The notes under the pieces were generated by a model. That model did no database searches and was not told the DNA's origin. It saw only the letters and a list, made by a program, of their open reading frames with translations. Positions 30,557 to 39,596 of a stretch of DNA of 64,000 nt are shown piece by piece (positions within the stretch are counted from its first letter, which is position 1; each line of letters starts with the position of its first letter). A program made the position numbers and the translations under genes. Where the stretch lies: the NCBI RefSeq assembly GCF_000425165.1, contig NZ_KE384322.1:216011-280010 (forward strand). Reading direction: 5' to 3'. Origin of the DNA: Photobacterium halotolerans DSM 18316. Lineage in GTDB: Bacteria > Pseudomonadota > Gammaproteobacteria > Enterobacterales > Vibrionaceae.

Positions 30557-31399
30557 TCAGCTCCATCCCCAAAGCACAGGGTAGTGCCAGCGCGGCTGGC
30601 GCGCGGTTTGTGTATCTGTGATCGCTGCCTGCACCGCTTTGCGGCTGACAGTGTCATCCCCCGCGCTACAGGCAACGATCAAGGCTTTATGGCACAACTG
30701 GTTCACCAGTCTGGGGATACCGCCACTGGCGTGCCAGATTTCTTTCTGCCGGGCCAACGGCATCAGCCCTGGCTCGCCGCCCGCTTTGCTCAGCCGATGC
30801 TCGATATAGGACGCGGTTTCTGCCATATCCAGCGGCCGCAGCACGGCACGAAAGGTAATGCGCTGGCGGAACTGGCGCAGTTGCGGGGAAGCCAGTCGCT
30901 CATCCAGCTCAGGCTGACCAAGCAGTACAATATGCAAGAGTTTTTCCTGTTCCGTTTCCAGATTGCCCAGCAGCCGTAAGGCTTCCAGCGCCTCATCAGG
31001 CAGCGCCTGGGCTTCATCTAACAACACCACAACAGTGCGTCCGCCGCGCTTGCGTTCGATCAGTGACTGGTGCAGCGATTCAGTCAGTGTCAGGCTGTCA
31101 CCGTCCGGCTGCAATCCCAACTCCTTGGCCAGCGCCGCCCGTAATTCCCGCCCGCTCATGGCCGGTGTCGGCAGATAAGCCAGGTCATACCGGGCAGGCA
31201 GCTGCCGGACCAGCATCCGGCAGACCAGGGTTTTCCCTGTCCCGACTTCCCCCGAGATCTGGATAAATCCTTCCCCCATCGCCAGGGCAGACAGGGTCAT
31301 TCTGATCGCTTCCAAATGCGGCGGCAGTGCATGAAACAGCCCGGTATCCGGCGTTAACCGGAAAGGGAACTGTTTAAATCCGAAGTGCGACAGATACAT
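30557..31399 (-). CDS. mshM: MSHA biogenesis ATPase MshM (ExeA-like)
   Basis: AAA+ ATPase of the ExeA/GspA family, 280 residues, with Walker A GEVGTGKT at residues 50-57, Walker B VVVLLDEAQAL near 130 and an arginine-rich sensor region ending GGIPRLVNQLCHKALI. The family start YLSHFGFKQFPFRLTPD fixes ATG 31399, which follows AGGA by 8 bases; upstream in-frame codons lie in mshL. In related systems ExeA helps insert the secretin through peptidoglycan, but this copy lacks the peptidoglycan-binding C-terminus. Confidence 0.92.
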   Translation of the reverse strand: MYLSHFGFKQFPFRLTPDTGLFHALPPHLEAIRMTLSALAMGEGFIQISGEVGTGKTLVCRMLVRQLPARYDLAYLPTPAMSGRELRAALAKELGLQPDGDSLTLTESLHQSLIERKRGGRTVVVLLDEAQALPDEALEALRLLGNLETEQEKLLHIVLLGQPELDERLASPQLRQFRQRITFRAVLRPLDMAETASYIEHRLSKAGGEPGLMPLARQKEIWHASGGIPRLVNQLCHKALIVACSAGDDTVSRKAVQAAITDTQTARQPRWHYPVLWGWS

Positions 31400-31403
31400 G
31401 GGT

Positions 31404-33074
31404 TTATCCTTGGTCCGGGAACCATTTCTCAACCAGCGCCCGTGAGCGTTCAATTTCCTGCTGCCAAGTCTGATCGCCCACCACTGTGGGTTTAAGCAAA
31501 ATCACCAGCTCGGTTTTGGTCTGGACTTTATTGATGTTGCGGAACAAATAGCCAAGGCCGGGAATATCGCCAAGCAAAGGGACTTTGGTCTGCTGATCTT
31601 TCAGCGACGATTTCATCAGACCGCCAATCACCACCACATCACCGCTACTGGCGTGAATCACAGAATCAGACTCACGTACTGAGCTTCGGGCCAGCGGCAG
31701 GCTGTAGGTGCCAAAGGTGTCACCCAGGGCAATTTCCTTCACTTCCTCCGTGACTTCGACCACAGTGGGATGAACATGGAGCAGGACGCCGCCGTCATCA
31801 TCAATCTGAGGTGTCACATCAAGTGAAATACCCGAGAAGAAAGGCGTCAGCACCACTTCCGGCGAGGCCACACCGCCATCTGTCACCGCTTCCCCGCCAG
31901 CCACTTCGGTAACGAAATACTGATCGCCGCCGACTTTGATAACGGCTTTCTGGTTATTGGCGGCAGTGACCCGCGGGCTGGACAGCACATTCAGATCGCC
32001 CTGCGTCTGCAGAAAACTCAGTACCGCCGAGAAATTACCATCTGAGATGGTGATATTGGTTTGTCCGCCCAGCAAATTGGCAATCTCGCTGCCACCGGGC
32101 AAATTATCTGGCCCGGTGCGGCCAAAAATAATACCGGTCCCGCCTATGGTTTTGGTAATGTTGCTCCAGTTAATGCCCTGCTGATAACTGTCGTTAAGGG
32201 TCACTTCCATGATCTTGGCCTCCAGCACCACCTGACGCTGAAGACGCTTTTTCGAGACGCCGAGAAACTCACGCACTTCGCGCAGTTCATTCGGAAACGC
32301 TTTCACTGTCAGCAGGCTGGCCTGCGGCGACACCACAATACTGCGCCCTTGCCCCGTTCCTATCATGGCCTGAACCGCCTTTTGCAGCTGGCCCCAGAAA
32401 TCACTGTCGGACCGCGTTTCAATCCGGGTGCCGCCCGTGGAATACGATGAGCGGTCACCGTTATTACTGCCGCGGTTACGGTTGTCGTCATAGTCGTCGT
32501 TGCTGGTATTGCGGCGATTGTCAGACTGATTGTCGGTACTGTTATCCGGGCTGCTGATTGAGCCTGTGGTCAGGGATGTCAGAGAGAGGCCACGCCGCTG
32601 CAACTGCAGGTAATCCACCGGGATCACTTCCGTGCGCAATGTGGCTGGGAAGACCTGAATAATATTGCCCTTGCGCTGGATATCATAACCGTAGATATCC
32701 GACGCCACGTTCAGTACTTCATCTAAGGTCACATCCTGCAGGCTGAGCGTGACCCGGCCGCTGACCTCAGGGTGGATCACCATATTAAAGGCCGTACCCC
32801 GAACCAGGCTGGAGAAAAAGGCGCGGGCGTCCACAGCGCGGGCATTGACACGAAACCGCCGCTCGTAGGCCCTGCTGCTGCCATAGCCGGAACGGCTCAG
32901 GCTGGGCATCAGATCAGCACTGACTGCCGATGGCAAGTCAGTCAGCGGCCGCCTCTGAGCCTCATTCTTAGCCTGATTCAAGGCTTGCTGCACCTCAACC
33001 GGTTTATTGTGCCCCATGTTTGCAGAGCAGGCCGCCAGCAAGGTTGTTGCCATCCCAATTAACAATAAGCGCAT
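31404..33074 (-). CDS. mshL: MSHA outer-membrane secretin MshL
   Basis: Lipoprotein secretin that forms the outer-membrane pore for the pilus. The 556-residue protein has a lipoprotein signal (MRLLLIGMATTLLAAC, lipid-modified Cys), an N-terminal secretin/STN domain (about 75-170), an Asn/Ser-rich low-complexity linker (about 175-215), N-domain and the C-terminal secretin domain with VPLLGDIPGLGYLFR. ATG 33074 is chosen over a GTG at 33086 because it starts a normal signal peptide. Spacing to mshK is 17 bases. Confidence 0.92.
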   Translation of the reverse strand: MRLLLIGMATTLLAACSANMGHNKPVEVQQALNQAKNEAQRRPLTDLPSAVSADLMPSLSRSGYGSSRAYERRFRVNARAVDARAFFSSLVRGTAFNMVIHPEVSGRVTLSLQDVTLDEVLNVASDIYGYDIQRKGNIIQVFPATLRTEVIPVDYLQLQRRGLSLTSLTTGSISSPDNSTDNQSDNRRNTSNDDYDDNRNRGSNNGDRSSYSTGGTRIETRSDSDFWGQLQKAVQAMIGTGQGRSIVVSPQASLLTVKAFPNELREVREFLGVSKKRLQRQVVLEAKIMEVTLNDSYQQGINWSNITKTIGGTGIIFGRTGPDNLPGGSEIANLLGGQTNITISDGNFSAVLSFLQTQGDLNVLSSPRVTAANNQKAVIKVGGDQYFVTEVAGGEAVTDGGVASPEVVLTPFFSGISLDVTPQIDDDGGVLLHVHPTVVEVTEEVKEIALGDTFGTYSLPLARSSVRESDSVIHASSGDVVVIGGLMKSSLKDQQTKVPLLGDIPGLGYLFRNINKVQTKTELVILLKPTVVGDQTWQQEIERSRALVEKWFPDQG

Positions 33075-33091
33075 ATCAGAATTCACTTTTA

Positions 33092-33415
33092 TTATTCATT
33101 GATTGTTATGTCTTCGCTATACAGAGCCAGACGCCATTGCCGGCTGCCGCGCTGGAGAATGACGGTCTCTCCGTCGACGGCTTTCAGGGTATAACCGCTG
33201 ATCGTCTCACCCGGTAACACCACCTGGCTATTTAAAATAACGCTGCACTGATCCTGTTCCGGACAAACGATCCCTTCCAGTGAAGGCAGGCGCTGTGTCA
33301 CTGTTTTCTTTACCGATGGCGCCTGCCATCCCAGCGGGGCGGTCGGATCGCTTTCGGCCAGGGTTGCTGTGCTGAACAAGGCAAGCAGCAGCAGAGGGAA
33401 TAATTGTCTAACCAC
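33092..33415 (-). CDS. mshK: MSHA biogenesis protein MshK (PilP/GspC-like)
   Basis: Small periplasmic protein of 107 residues. GTG 33415 is proposed: AAGGA lies 8 bases upstream and it opens a standard signal peptide (VVRQLFPLLLLALFSTATLA, cleavage before ESDPT). Longer starts (GTG 33436, ATG 33451) would place charged residues in front. The mature part carries the PilP-like LEGIVCPEQDQCSVILNS and PGETISGYTLKAV segments, suggesting a secretin-coupling role. It overlaps the mshJ end by 8 bases. Confidence 0.82.
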   Translation of the reverse strand: MVRQLFPLLLLALFSTATLAESDPTAPLGWQAPSVKKTVTQRLPSLEGIVCPEQDQCSVILNSQVVLPGETISGYTLKAVDGETVILQRGSRQWRLALYSEDITINE

Positions 33416-34043
33416 CGATAAAGTCCTTACTTTCACCCAGCGTGTATACATCCAGCTGTATATCGGAGAGCGGGTATTTATCTACCTGATAATCCAGGCT
33501 TCGCCAATAATATTTCACCGGCAGCGCTTCCAGCTGTTGCAAATAATTCACCAAATCAAAGTAACGGCCACGCAAGGTCAGCCGGATAGGATGAATGTAA
33601 TAACCGGCATCCTCACCGTTTATCAGCTGCGCTGGCGGCAGAGATTCCAGCGACACCAGCGTCAGACGCTGGGAGTGCTGCAGTACCTGATCCATCAAAG
33701 CAGCCATCTGAACCGGGGTCACCAGGCTGGCAACACGCTCTTTGAGTTCTGTATCCAGCCGGGCGTTACTGTCTTGCAACTGGCGGATTTGTTCATCCAG
33801 CACCTGATCGGGATCAGCGTTCAGCTGCTGCTGAATCCGGATCAGCTCACCGTCGTTTTTGATCATGCTGGCCTGTACCGATTGCTGCTGCCTTGTCACC
33901 GATGTCAGGGATTGCTGGATGGGCTCCAGTAAAAACTGATAACCGGCCAGTATCAGCATCAGCCAGCCCGTTACCGCCACCAGCCACTGTTCGCGCCGGT
34001 TAAGCAGCTCAAACCGGGTAACGAGAGATACCCAGATGTTCAT
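33408..34043 (-). CDS. mshJ: MSHA biogenesis protein MshJ (PilO/GspM-like)
   Basis: Bitopic inner-membrane protein of 211 residues: cytoplasmic N-terminus, membrane helix at about 20-38 (WLVAVTGWLMLILAGYQFLL), a long coiled coil (about 45-105) and a small alpha/beta domain. This is the PilO/GspM pattern of the alignment subcomplex. The start overlaps the mshI stop by four bases, and the protein follows MshI as PilO follows PilN. Confidence 0.88.
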   Translation of the reverse strand: MNIWVSLVTRFELLNRREQWLVAVTGWLMLILAGYQFLLEPIQQSLTSVTRQQQSVQASMIKNDGELIRIQQQLNADPDQVLDEQIRQLQDSNARLDTELKERVASLVTPVQMAALMDQVLQHSQRLTLVSLESLPPAQLINGEDAGYYIHPIRLTLRGRYFDLVNYLQQLEALPVKYYWRSLDYQVDKYPLSDIQLDVYTLGESKDFIGG

Positions 34044-35494
34044 GGCTTTGCCTCTGTTTTGCGTTGTGCTTGCAACATAAAGGTCACTCTGTTCTCTTCA
34101 TTTCTGCCGAGGGACATGACTTCAAAACGGCGATCGGCCAGCTGAGGATAACGGGAAAAACTCTGCAGCCAGCCGGGTACCGCATTGGGATGCCTGGCTA
34201 CGCCTTCCAGATCCAGTTGCTGACCCTGTACGTGGATGCGGCTCACTGAAATATCCTGACTGGCAGCCTGCGCCAGTTGCTGCAACATCTTGGCATAGCC
34301 GGCTTGCAGGCTGTTATCGTGCATGGCAATTGCCCTGAGCGTGGCCTGTTTGGCCGCGAGGTGCTGTTCCAGCTCGCCGCTCAGTCTGACTTTTAATTCA
34401 CTCGGCAGATGACGGGCCAGCGCGGCTTTGGCGTTATCCAGTTCAGTCTGTTTTTGCGTCAGCCGGGCTTGCTGCTGTGCCAGCAATTGCGTGGCCCTGT
34501 ATTCCTGCCAGCTTTGCCAACCCGCCAGCGATCCGATCACCACAGCCCCCGCCGCCCAGCCAGCCACTAAATTAGGCAGAGTGAGCCAGTTGGATTGCGG
34601 TTTCAGGCTGTCACTGTACAGGTTGACTAATGGCTGCTGCAGCTGAGCGGCCCAGGCGACGCGGGCATCAAAATCCGTCAGTTCGGCGGGCGCGCCGCTG
34701 ACTGTCGCGACGGGCACATTGAGCCGCTGCCGCAATGCGTCAGCCAGTTGCTCATTATCATCGCTGTCACAGCTGACCAGCACCTGGGTTATCGGGGCAT
34801 CACGCAGTTGAGCACTCAGGAAATCGAGGGAGCGCTGCAGTTCAAGCGCCAGTCCGTCTATCTGCAGATCAGCCTGCTCCAGGCCAGTCAGAGGCTGAGA
34901 AAAACCACGCAGCTGGCGCTGGAAACACATCACCTGCTGTTTGAAGGCGGTCAGGTGCAGACCGGAATGCTGACGGGAATGAAGGATCAGCTGGCTCTGT
35001 TTTTCAGCCGTCACCTGGCCCAGCACCACTTCATCCACAGTGATCAGTTCAGGTTCACAACCATTAGCCAGGCAAGCCAGCACCAGTTGCTGTACCAGAG
35101 CACGCTGCGCCGTCAGCACTTGCAGTTTATTTTTGATTGGCTCTTCAAACCCGTCAGCGATCAGGTTAGCGGGAGGTTCAGTCACCAGATCTTTGACCAG
35201 AAACGGTAAGGCACTGGCCAGTTCATGACGGGGTAAAGCCGGCTTATCAATGACCAGGCTTTGATATAAGCCATGGCCGAGTACCAAACGAATTCTGCAG
35301 CCGTTTAACTGGTGTGTGTTGATCAATTGCGCGATGGCAGACGTCCAGCTTTCACGTGACGCGGCTTCCGCGCTGTCACTGATCCAGCCATTACCGTCTT
35401 CTGCCGGACAGACGAGTGTCAGTTTCCCTTCGAAAACAGCAAAACTGGCCACTTTACTGACAGTTTTCCGGCTTAGGAGCTTTTTCATCAGCAT
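34040..35494 (-). CDS. mshI: MSHA biogenesis protein MshI (PilM-PilN fusion type)
   Basis: A 484-residue protein in which a cytoplasmic actin-like PilM-type domain (about 1-280) is joined to a PilN-type part: one membrane helix at about 308-325 (LVAGWAAGAVVIGSLAGW), a coiled coil (about 330-385) and a periplasmic domain ending in HVQGQQLDLEGVARHP and a C-terminal beta segment. Some vibrios split this into two genes. ATG 35494 or ATG 35488 can start it; neither has a strong ribosome site. It is the first gene of the assembly part of the locus; a 170-base gap separates it from csrD. Confidence 0.88.
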   Translation of the reverse strand: MLMKKLLSRKTVSKVASFAVFEGKLTLVCPAEDGNGWISDSAEAASRESWTSAIAQLINTHQLNGCRIRLVLGHGLYQSLVIDKPALPRHELASALPFLVKDLVTEPPANLIADGFEEPIKNKLQVLTAQRALVQQLVLACLANGCEPELITVDEVVLGQVTAEKQSQLILHSRQHSGLHLTAFKQQVMCFQRQLRGFSQPLTGLEQADLQIDGLALELQRSLDFLSAQLRDAPITQVLVSCDSDDNEQLADALRQRLNVPVATVSGAPAELTDFDARVAWAAQLQQPLVNLYSDSLKPQSNWLTLPNLVAGWAAGAVVIGSLAGWQSWQEYRATQLLAQQQARLTQKQTELDNAKAALARHLPSELKVRLSGELEQHLAAKQATLRAIAMHDNSLQAGYAKMLQQLAQAASQDISVSRIHVQGQQLDLEGVARHPNAVPGWLQSFSRYPQLADRRFEVMSLGRNEENRVTFMLQAQRKTEAKP

Positions 35495-35664
35495 GGTAAT
35501 AACCCGTTTTACTTTTTTATTCGTTTTAACCCGCTTGTACTTTTACATTTTCAAAGACATGCAATTGACCATTATTGTCAATAATTTGACCCATGATACT
35601 GACAGGAATTTATGGTGTATAGAGAAAATCCTGTAAAAAATGTAAGGATTCCACTTAGATAACA

Positions 35665-37608
35665 TTATCTGCGCTTTTTGCTACTCATTTGACTCACGCT
35701 CATCTCCGGGGCAAAAAAGCGCCCCTGCCCGCCATTAATCCCCAGTTGCTGCAGCACCTGCCATTCCCTGTCGTTTTCAACCCCGACAGCAATTACCTCT
35801 ACACCGGAATTAGCGCAGGCGCCGAGCATACTCCGGACAAATAACTGATTTTCCTGTCGCTGATCTATCTCACGGATCAGGCTTCGGTGCAGCTTGATAT
35901 ACTGGACGTTGACATCCTTGATATAGTGCGTGCTGACTATGGTTCTTCCGGCCTGATCCACCCCCAGCCGGCAGCCAAGGCCCGTCACCATTTTGAGAAA
36001 GGTGCGCACGGCATCAATATGGCGTGACAGGTTCCGCTCCGGCACTTCAATACTCAGCCGTTTCAGTACCGGTCTGGGGGTTTGCAGCAATTCATCCCGG
36101 AACCAGCGGATAAACCCTTTATCCAGCAGAGATTCGATGCTGACATTAATCGCAAAGTTATCCAGCGTCGGGCCATTTTTGAGCAGATCCAACGCCTGGC
36201 TGATGACCTGTTTATCCATACGCACATTAAAACCCACCTGCTCAACCGCAGGCAGGAAACGGGAAGCTTTGATCATCACACCGTTTTCGTCATTGATCCT
36301 CGCCAATAATTCACGATGCAGCGGTATTTTTTCCCCGGACAGATAAGCGGGCTGCTGGTACAGGGCCGGGCCGCCCTGACTAAAGACCGCATCCAGCAGC
36401 GTCCGCCAGCGCACGCTGCCCCGGGTATCTTCTCCCAGCACATCCTTCTGGAAGGCGTACCAGCTGTTGGTGCCCTGCAATTGCGCACTGCGCAGCGCCA
36501 TGTCAGCCTCATCCATGATGCGGCCACGCCGCTCGCCACTGGCAAAATAGGTCATACCGATATGGCACCAGTTTTCACGCTGCAATGGCGCGGACGGTGT
36601 CAGCCGCTCCAGCCCTTTCAGCAGCTGATTCACAAACTGATTGACCTCCTTACTGGGCTGTTGCAGCAGCATGATGGCAAATTCGGCGTCAAAATAGCGG
36701 GACAGCACGCTGTCCGGATAGCGCTGGACCATATTCGACAGCACCATGCCGACATCCTGAATCAGTTCATCGGCCACAATCTTGCCCTTTGCCAGCAGCA
36801 ATTCTTCCCAGTCGGCGATACGGATTAAAATAACTGCGCCATGGTTATCCTGATCCTGAACCACAGATTGCAGGCGGCTGTCGAACAGTACCCGGTTGGC
36901 CGAGCCCGTCAGTTGATCCAGAAAGGTGTGGGTACGAATGAAAGTATCAAAGCGGCTGCGCTCCTGCCTGGCATCTTTCAGCTCAGAGATCAGCTTGTCC
37001 AGTGCCAGACTTGCCGTATCCGGCCACTCCAGATCGGCGCCTTTGGCGAAATCATCCAGCTTACCGGCCAGCAGCATTCTTCCGCGTTCTTCGAGAAGCT
37101 CTGAGCCCTGTAGCTGCCGCTTGAGCCAGTTTACGCCCCATATCAAACCGGCAATAATGATCATGATCGCCAGGCTGATGGAAGACATCGCCCCCAGCGA
37201 ATAGGTTAATTCGGTATAAGGCGGCACCGACTCGATACTGACAGAGTAACCGGGGTTCAGGGTCAGCGGATATTCAGAATGATAAAGAATGTTGGGATCA
37301 TCGATTTTCTGTAATCCCTGAAACTGGTAGACAGAGCCGGCATCGTTGCTGACATCCAGCGACACCACATTACTGGCTTTGAGTAATTTCGGCAGCCAGC
37401 GGGCCAGGGATTGCGATCCTTGCGGATCGGCCATTTCCTGGTCGATAACGTCAACCACGCCGCCCAGATAATGATGCAGATAATCCTGTCCGAGCTGACG
37501 AAAACTGACAGCACCGCCAATGAAAATGACAAACATGGCGCAAATGACAATAAGGGTCACGAAAGCAACCAGTCTATTGGTCAGCTTCATCCCTGAGGCT
37601 TTTCTCAT
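35665..37608 (-). CDS. csrD: CsrD/MshH, degenerate GGDEF-EAL regulator
   Basis: In E. coli CsrD directs RNase E to the sRNAs CsrB/C; the vibrio homologue is also called MshH because it leads the msh locus. The 647 residues contain two membrane helices (about 13-33 and 138-160) around a short periplasmic loop, a HAMP-like and coiled-coil linker, a degenerate GGDEF domain (RYFDAEFAIML in place of GGDEF, about 320) and a degenerate EAL domain (SGEKIPLHRELLAR, about 430). The catalytic residues for c-di-GMP turnover are not preserved. ATG 37608 has a weak GGA; the conserved protein start MKLTNRL would use ATG 37590. Confidence 0.9.
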   Translation of the reverse strand: MRKASGMKLTNRLVAFVTLIVICAMFVIFIGGAVSFRQLGQDYLHHYLGGVVDVIDQEMADPQGSQSLARWLPKLLKASNVVSLDVSNDAGSVYQFQGLQKIDDPNILYHSEYPLTLNPGYSVSIESVPPYTELTYSLGAMSSISLAIMIIIAGLIWGVNWLKRQLQGSELLEERGRMLLAGKLDDFAKGADLEWPDTASLALDKLISELKDARQERSRFDTFIRTHTFLDQLTGSANRVLFDSRLQSVVQDQDNHGAVILIRIADWEELLLAKGKIVADELIQDVGMVLSNMVQRYPDSVLSRYFDAEFAIMLLQQPSKEVNQFVNQLLKGLERLTPSAPLQRENWCHIGMTYFASGERRGRIMDEADMALRSAQLQGTNSWYAFQKDVLGEDTRGSVRWRTLLDAVFSQGGPALYQQPAYLSGEKIPLHRELLARINDENGVMIKASRFLPAVEQVGFNVRMDKQVISQALDLLKNGPTLDNFAINVSIESLLDKGFIRWFRDELLQTPRPVLKRLSIEVPERNLSRHIDAVRTFLKMVTGLGCRLGVDQAGRTIVSTHYIKDVNVQYIKLHRSLIREIDQRQENQLFVRSMLGACANSGVEVIAVGVENDREWQVLQQLGINGGQGRFFAPEMSVSQMSSKKRR

Positions 37609-37807
37609 GCAAGGTCCAACTTTATCTGAAAAACAATTCCAAACCGCCTGGCTCTGTGGTCAACTCTGATACAGACAACAATAAAAACCAAAACGCCTGT
37701 TTATACTGGAAAATACCATCGGCTCTCAAACACTGCAGTGCTCAGACCGACACTTTCCTTACTTGGCTCACCGCCCAGGCAGCATGCAACCCCCAAAGCG
37801 GAGAGAT

Positions 37808-38722
37808 ATGGACTGGATTACCTGTACCAAAAGTTTTGTCGCCGTGGTTGAGCAGGGCTCACTGGCCCAGGCCGCAAGCGCCCTCAACACCTCAAGTTCA
37901 GCCTTGTCCAAACGGCTTTCATGGCTAGAAAAACAGCTGGGCGTTCAGCTTCTTAAACGCACGACACGTAATCTGACCGTCACAGACGCCGGCAAGGTGT
38001 TTTATCGGCGCAGTGTCCATTTACTTGATGACTGGCATCAGATACTGGCAGAAACCACCTCCACCTACGGTGAAGTTCAGGGTGTGCTGCGCATTGGCGC
38101 CCCACTGGCGACAGGTAGCCGGGTGCTGGTCTATTACCTGGCCGAGTTCTTAAAGACCTACCCCAATATCCAGGTAGAGCTGCACACAGTGACCCCGGGC
38201 CAGTTACCGGATCTCAATCTTGATGTTTTTATCAGCCGCGAGCTGACTGATTTCAACTCCACCAGCTATATTGCCACTAAACTCTTTAGTTTTCAGGCGG
38301 GCTTCTATGCCTCCCCCGGTTATCTGGAAGACAGGCCCGCCATCGAAACTCCGGAGCAACTGGCGCTGCATAACTGCCTGCTCTTCGGCAGTCATGGCCA
38401 TGAGCAGGAACATGTCTTTGAAAATAACCGCCGCCTGCGTTTGCGGGGCAATTTTACCACCCAGAACCCGGAAGCCCTGGTCGCCGCTGCAGTGGCTGGA
38501 ATGGGATTAATTCTGGTGGGTGAGAACACAGTCAAACGCGAACTCAGCAATGGCCTGCTGATCCCCGTGTTACCTGAGCTGAAACAACCGTTAAATGCCG
38601 CCTACGCCTATTATCCTAAGCTCAACTACAACCACACCAAAACCAAGCTGTTTATTGATTTTATTAAGCAGAAGGCCTCGCCCGGCCATACGCTTCAGTC
38701 AGCCAGCCCCCAGTCTCAGTAA
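37808..38722 (+). CDS. LysR-family transcriptional regulator
   Basis: A 304-residue LysR regulator: winged helix-turn-helix at residues 1-60 (FVAVVEQGSLAQAASALNTSSSALSKRLSWLEKQLG) followed by a type 2 periplasmic-binding-like effector domain (about 90-295). It resembles the single-target regulators of the DsdC/YafC-like group but no target can be named. ATG 37808 follows GGAG by about 5 bases. It is divergent from csrD, with 199 bases between, and convergent with ssb. LysR proteins often control the neighbouring divergent gene, so csrD is a formal but unproven candidate. Confidence 0.9.
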   Translation: MDWITCTKSFVAVVEQGSLAQAASALNTSSSALSKRLSWLEKQLGVQLLKRTTRNLTVTDAGKVFYRRSVHLLDDWHQILAETTSTYGEVQGVLRIGAPLATGSRVLVYYLAEFLKTYPNIQVELHTVTPGQLPDLNLDVFISRELTDFNSTSYIATKLFSFQAGFYASPGYLEDRPAIETPEQLALHNCLLFGSHGHEQEHVFENNRRLRLRGNFTTQNPEALVAAAVAGMGLILVGENTVKRELSNGLLIPVLPELKQPLNAAYAYYPKLNYNHTKTKLFIDFIKQKASPGHTLQSASPQSQ

Positions 38723-38755
38723 TCTGCATCGTGCCGTTACTGGCTATCAGGCAAC

Positions 38756-38784
38756 AAAAAAGCAGCGTTGAACGCTGCTTTTTT
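38756..38784. terminator. Bidirectional terminator between the LysR gene and ssb
   Basis: A 12-bp perfect stem (AAAAAAGCAGCG pairing with CGCTGCTTTTTT) with a 5-base loop. Runs of A and T on both sides make it work in both directions for the convergent genes. Confidence 0.93.
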
Positions 38785-38804
38785 AAGAAACCGTAAACCA
38801 TGGA

Positions 38805-39344
38805 TCAGAACGGAATGTCGTCGTCGAAATCCATCGGCGGCTCATTGTACTGAGGCTGCGATTGTTTAGGCGCAGACTGCTGCTGAGGCGCATAGTTTTG
38901 CTGTTGTGACTGCTGAGCCGGTTGCTGAGGTTGTCCCCAACCGCCCTGCTGCTGCTGGCCACCCATAGGGGCCCCCTGACCCTGACCACCGGCACGGCCG
39001 CCCAGCATTTGCATCACACCGTTGAAGCCTTGCACAACCACTTCGGTCGTGAAGCGGTCCTGACCGCTTTGATCCTGCCACTTACGGGTTTGCAACTGAC
39101 CTTCAATGTAGACCTGAGAGCCTTTACGCAAGTACTCACCAGCCACTTCAGCCAGCTTGCCGAACAAGGCAACACGGTGCCATTCTGTTTTTTCTCGCTG
39201 CTCGCCGGTGGCTTTATCACGCCAGCTTTCAGAAGTCGCGATGGTGATATTTGCGACTGCACCGCCGCTTGGCATATAACGGATTTCAGGATCTTGTCCT
39301 AAGTTACCTACCAGGATAACTTTATTTACGCCACGACTGGCCAT
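38805..39344 (-). CDS. ssb: Single-stranded DNA-binding protein
   Basis: Tetrameric ssDNA-binding protein for replication, repair and recombination. The 179 residues consist of an OB fold (1-110, [20 protein letters not shown]), a Gly/Gln/Pro-rich linker and the acidic protein-docking tail [11 protein letters not shown] 39344 follows GGAG by 7 bases. It is divergent from uvrA, and a LexA box lies between them, so both are probably SOS genes as in E. coli. Confidence 0.98.
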   Translation of the reverse strand: MASRGVNKVILVGNLGQDPEIRYMPSGGAVANITIATSESWRDKATGEQREKTEWHRVALFGKLAEVAGEYLRKGSQVYIEGQLQTRKWQDQSGQDRFTTEVVVQGFNGVMQMLGGRAGGQGQGAPMGGQQQQGGWGQPQQPAQQSQQQNYAPQQQSAPKQSQPQYNEPPMDFDDDIPF

Positions 39345-39507
39345 AGTTCACTCCAGGTTTTCGCTGTTGAGGCTGCCAATCATGACACCCTTCACTCATT
39401 CAAAGTTTATACTTAATCGCCGAGTTTAACATGGGCTGCCCTCTGAGTCATAGGGCTACGTCATGCTTCCCGTGTCTAGACCGGACGCATAAAAGACGAT
39501 CAAAGCA

Positions 39508-39523
39508 CTGTGTTTTTGTACAG
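39508..39523. promoter_or_regulatory. LexA (SOS) box between ssb and uvrA
   Basis: CTGTGTTTTTGTACAG matches the gammaproteobacterial consensus CTGT-N8-ACAG perfectly and is flanked by A and T as in strong boxes. It is 74 bases before uvrA and 164 bases before ssb. Confidence 0.92.
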
Positions 39524-39596
39524 TCAAGTCTTTTAAGCCCCTCAGGGCTATGCAATAATGTCAATCCTATTTATTCAAGCGCTGATGACTGCAACT

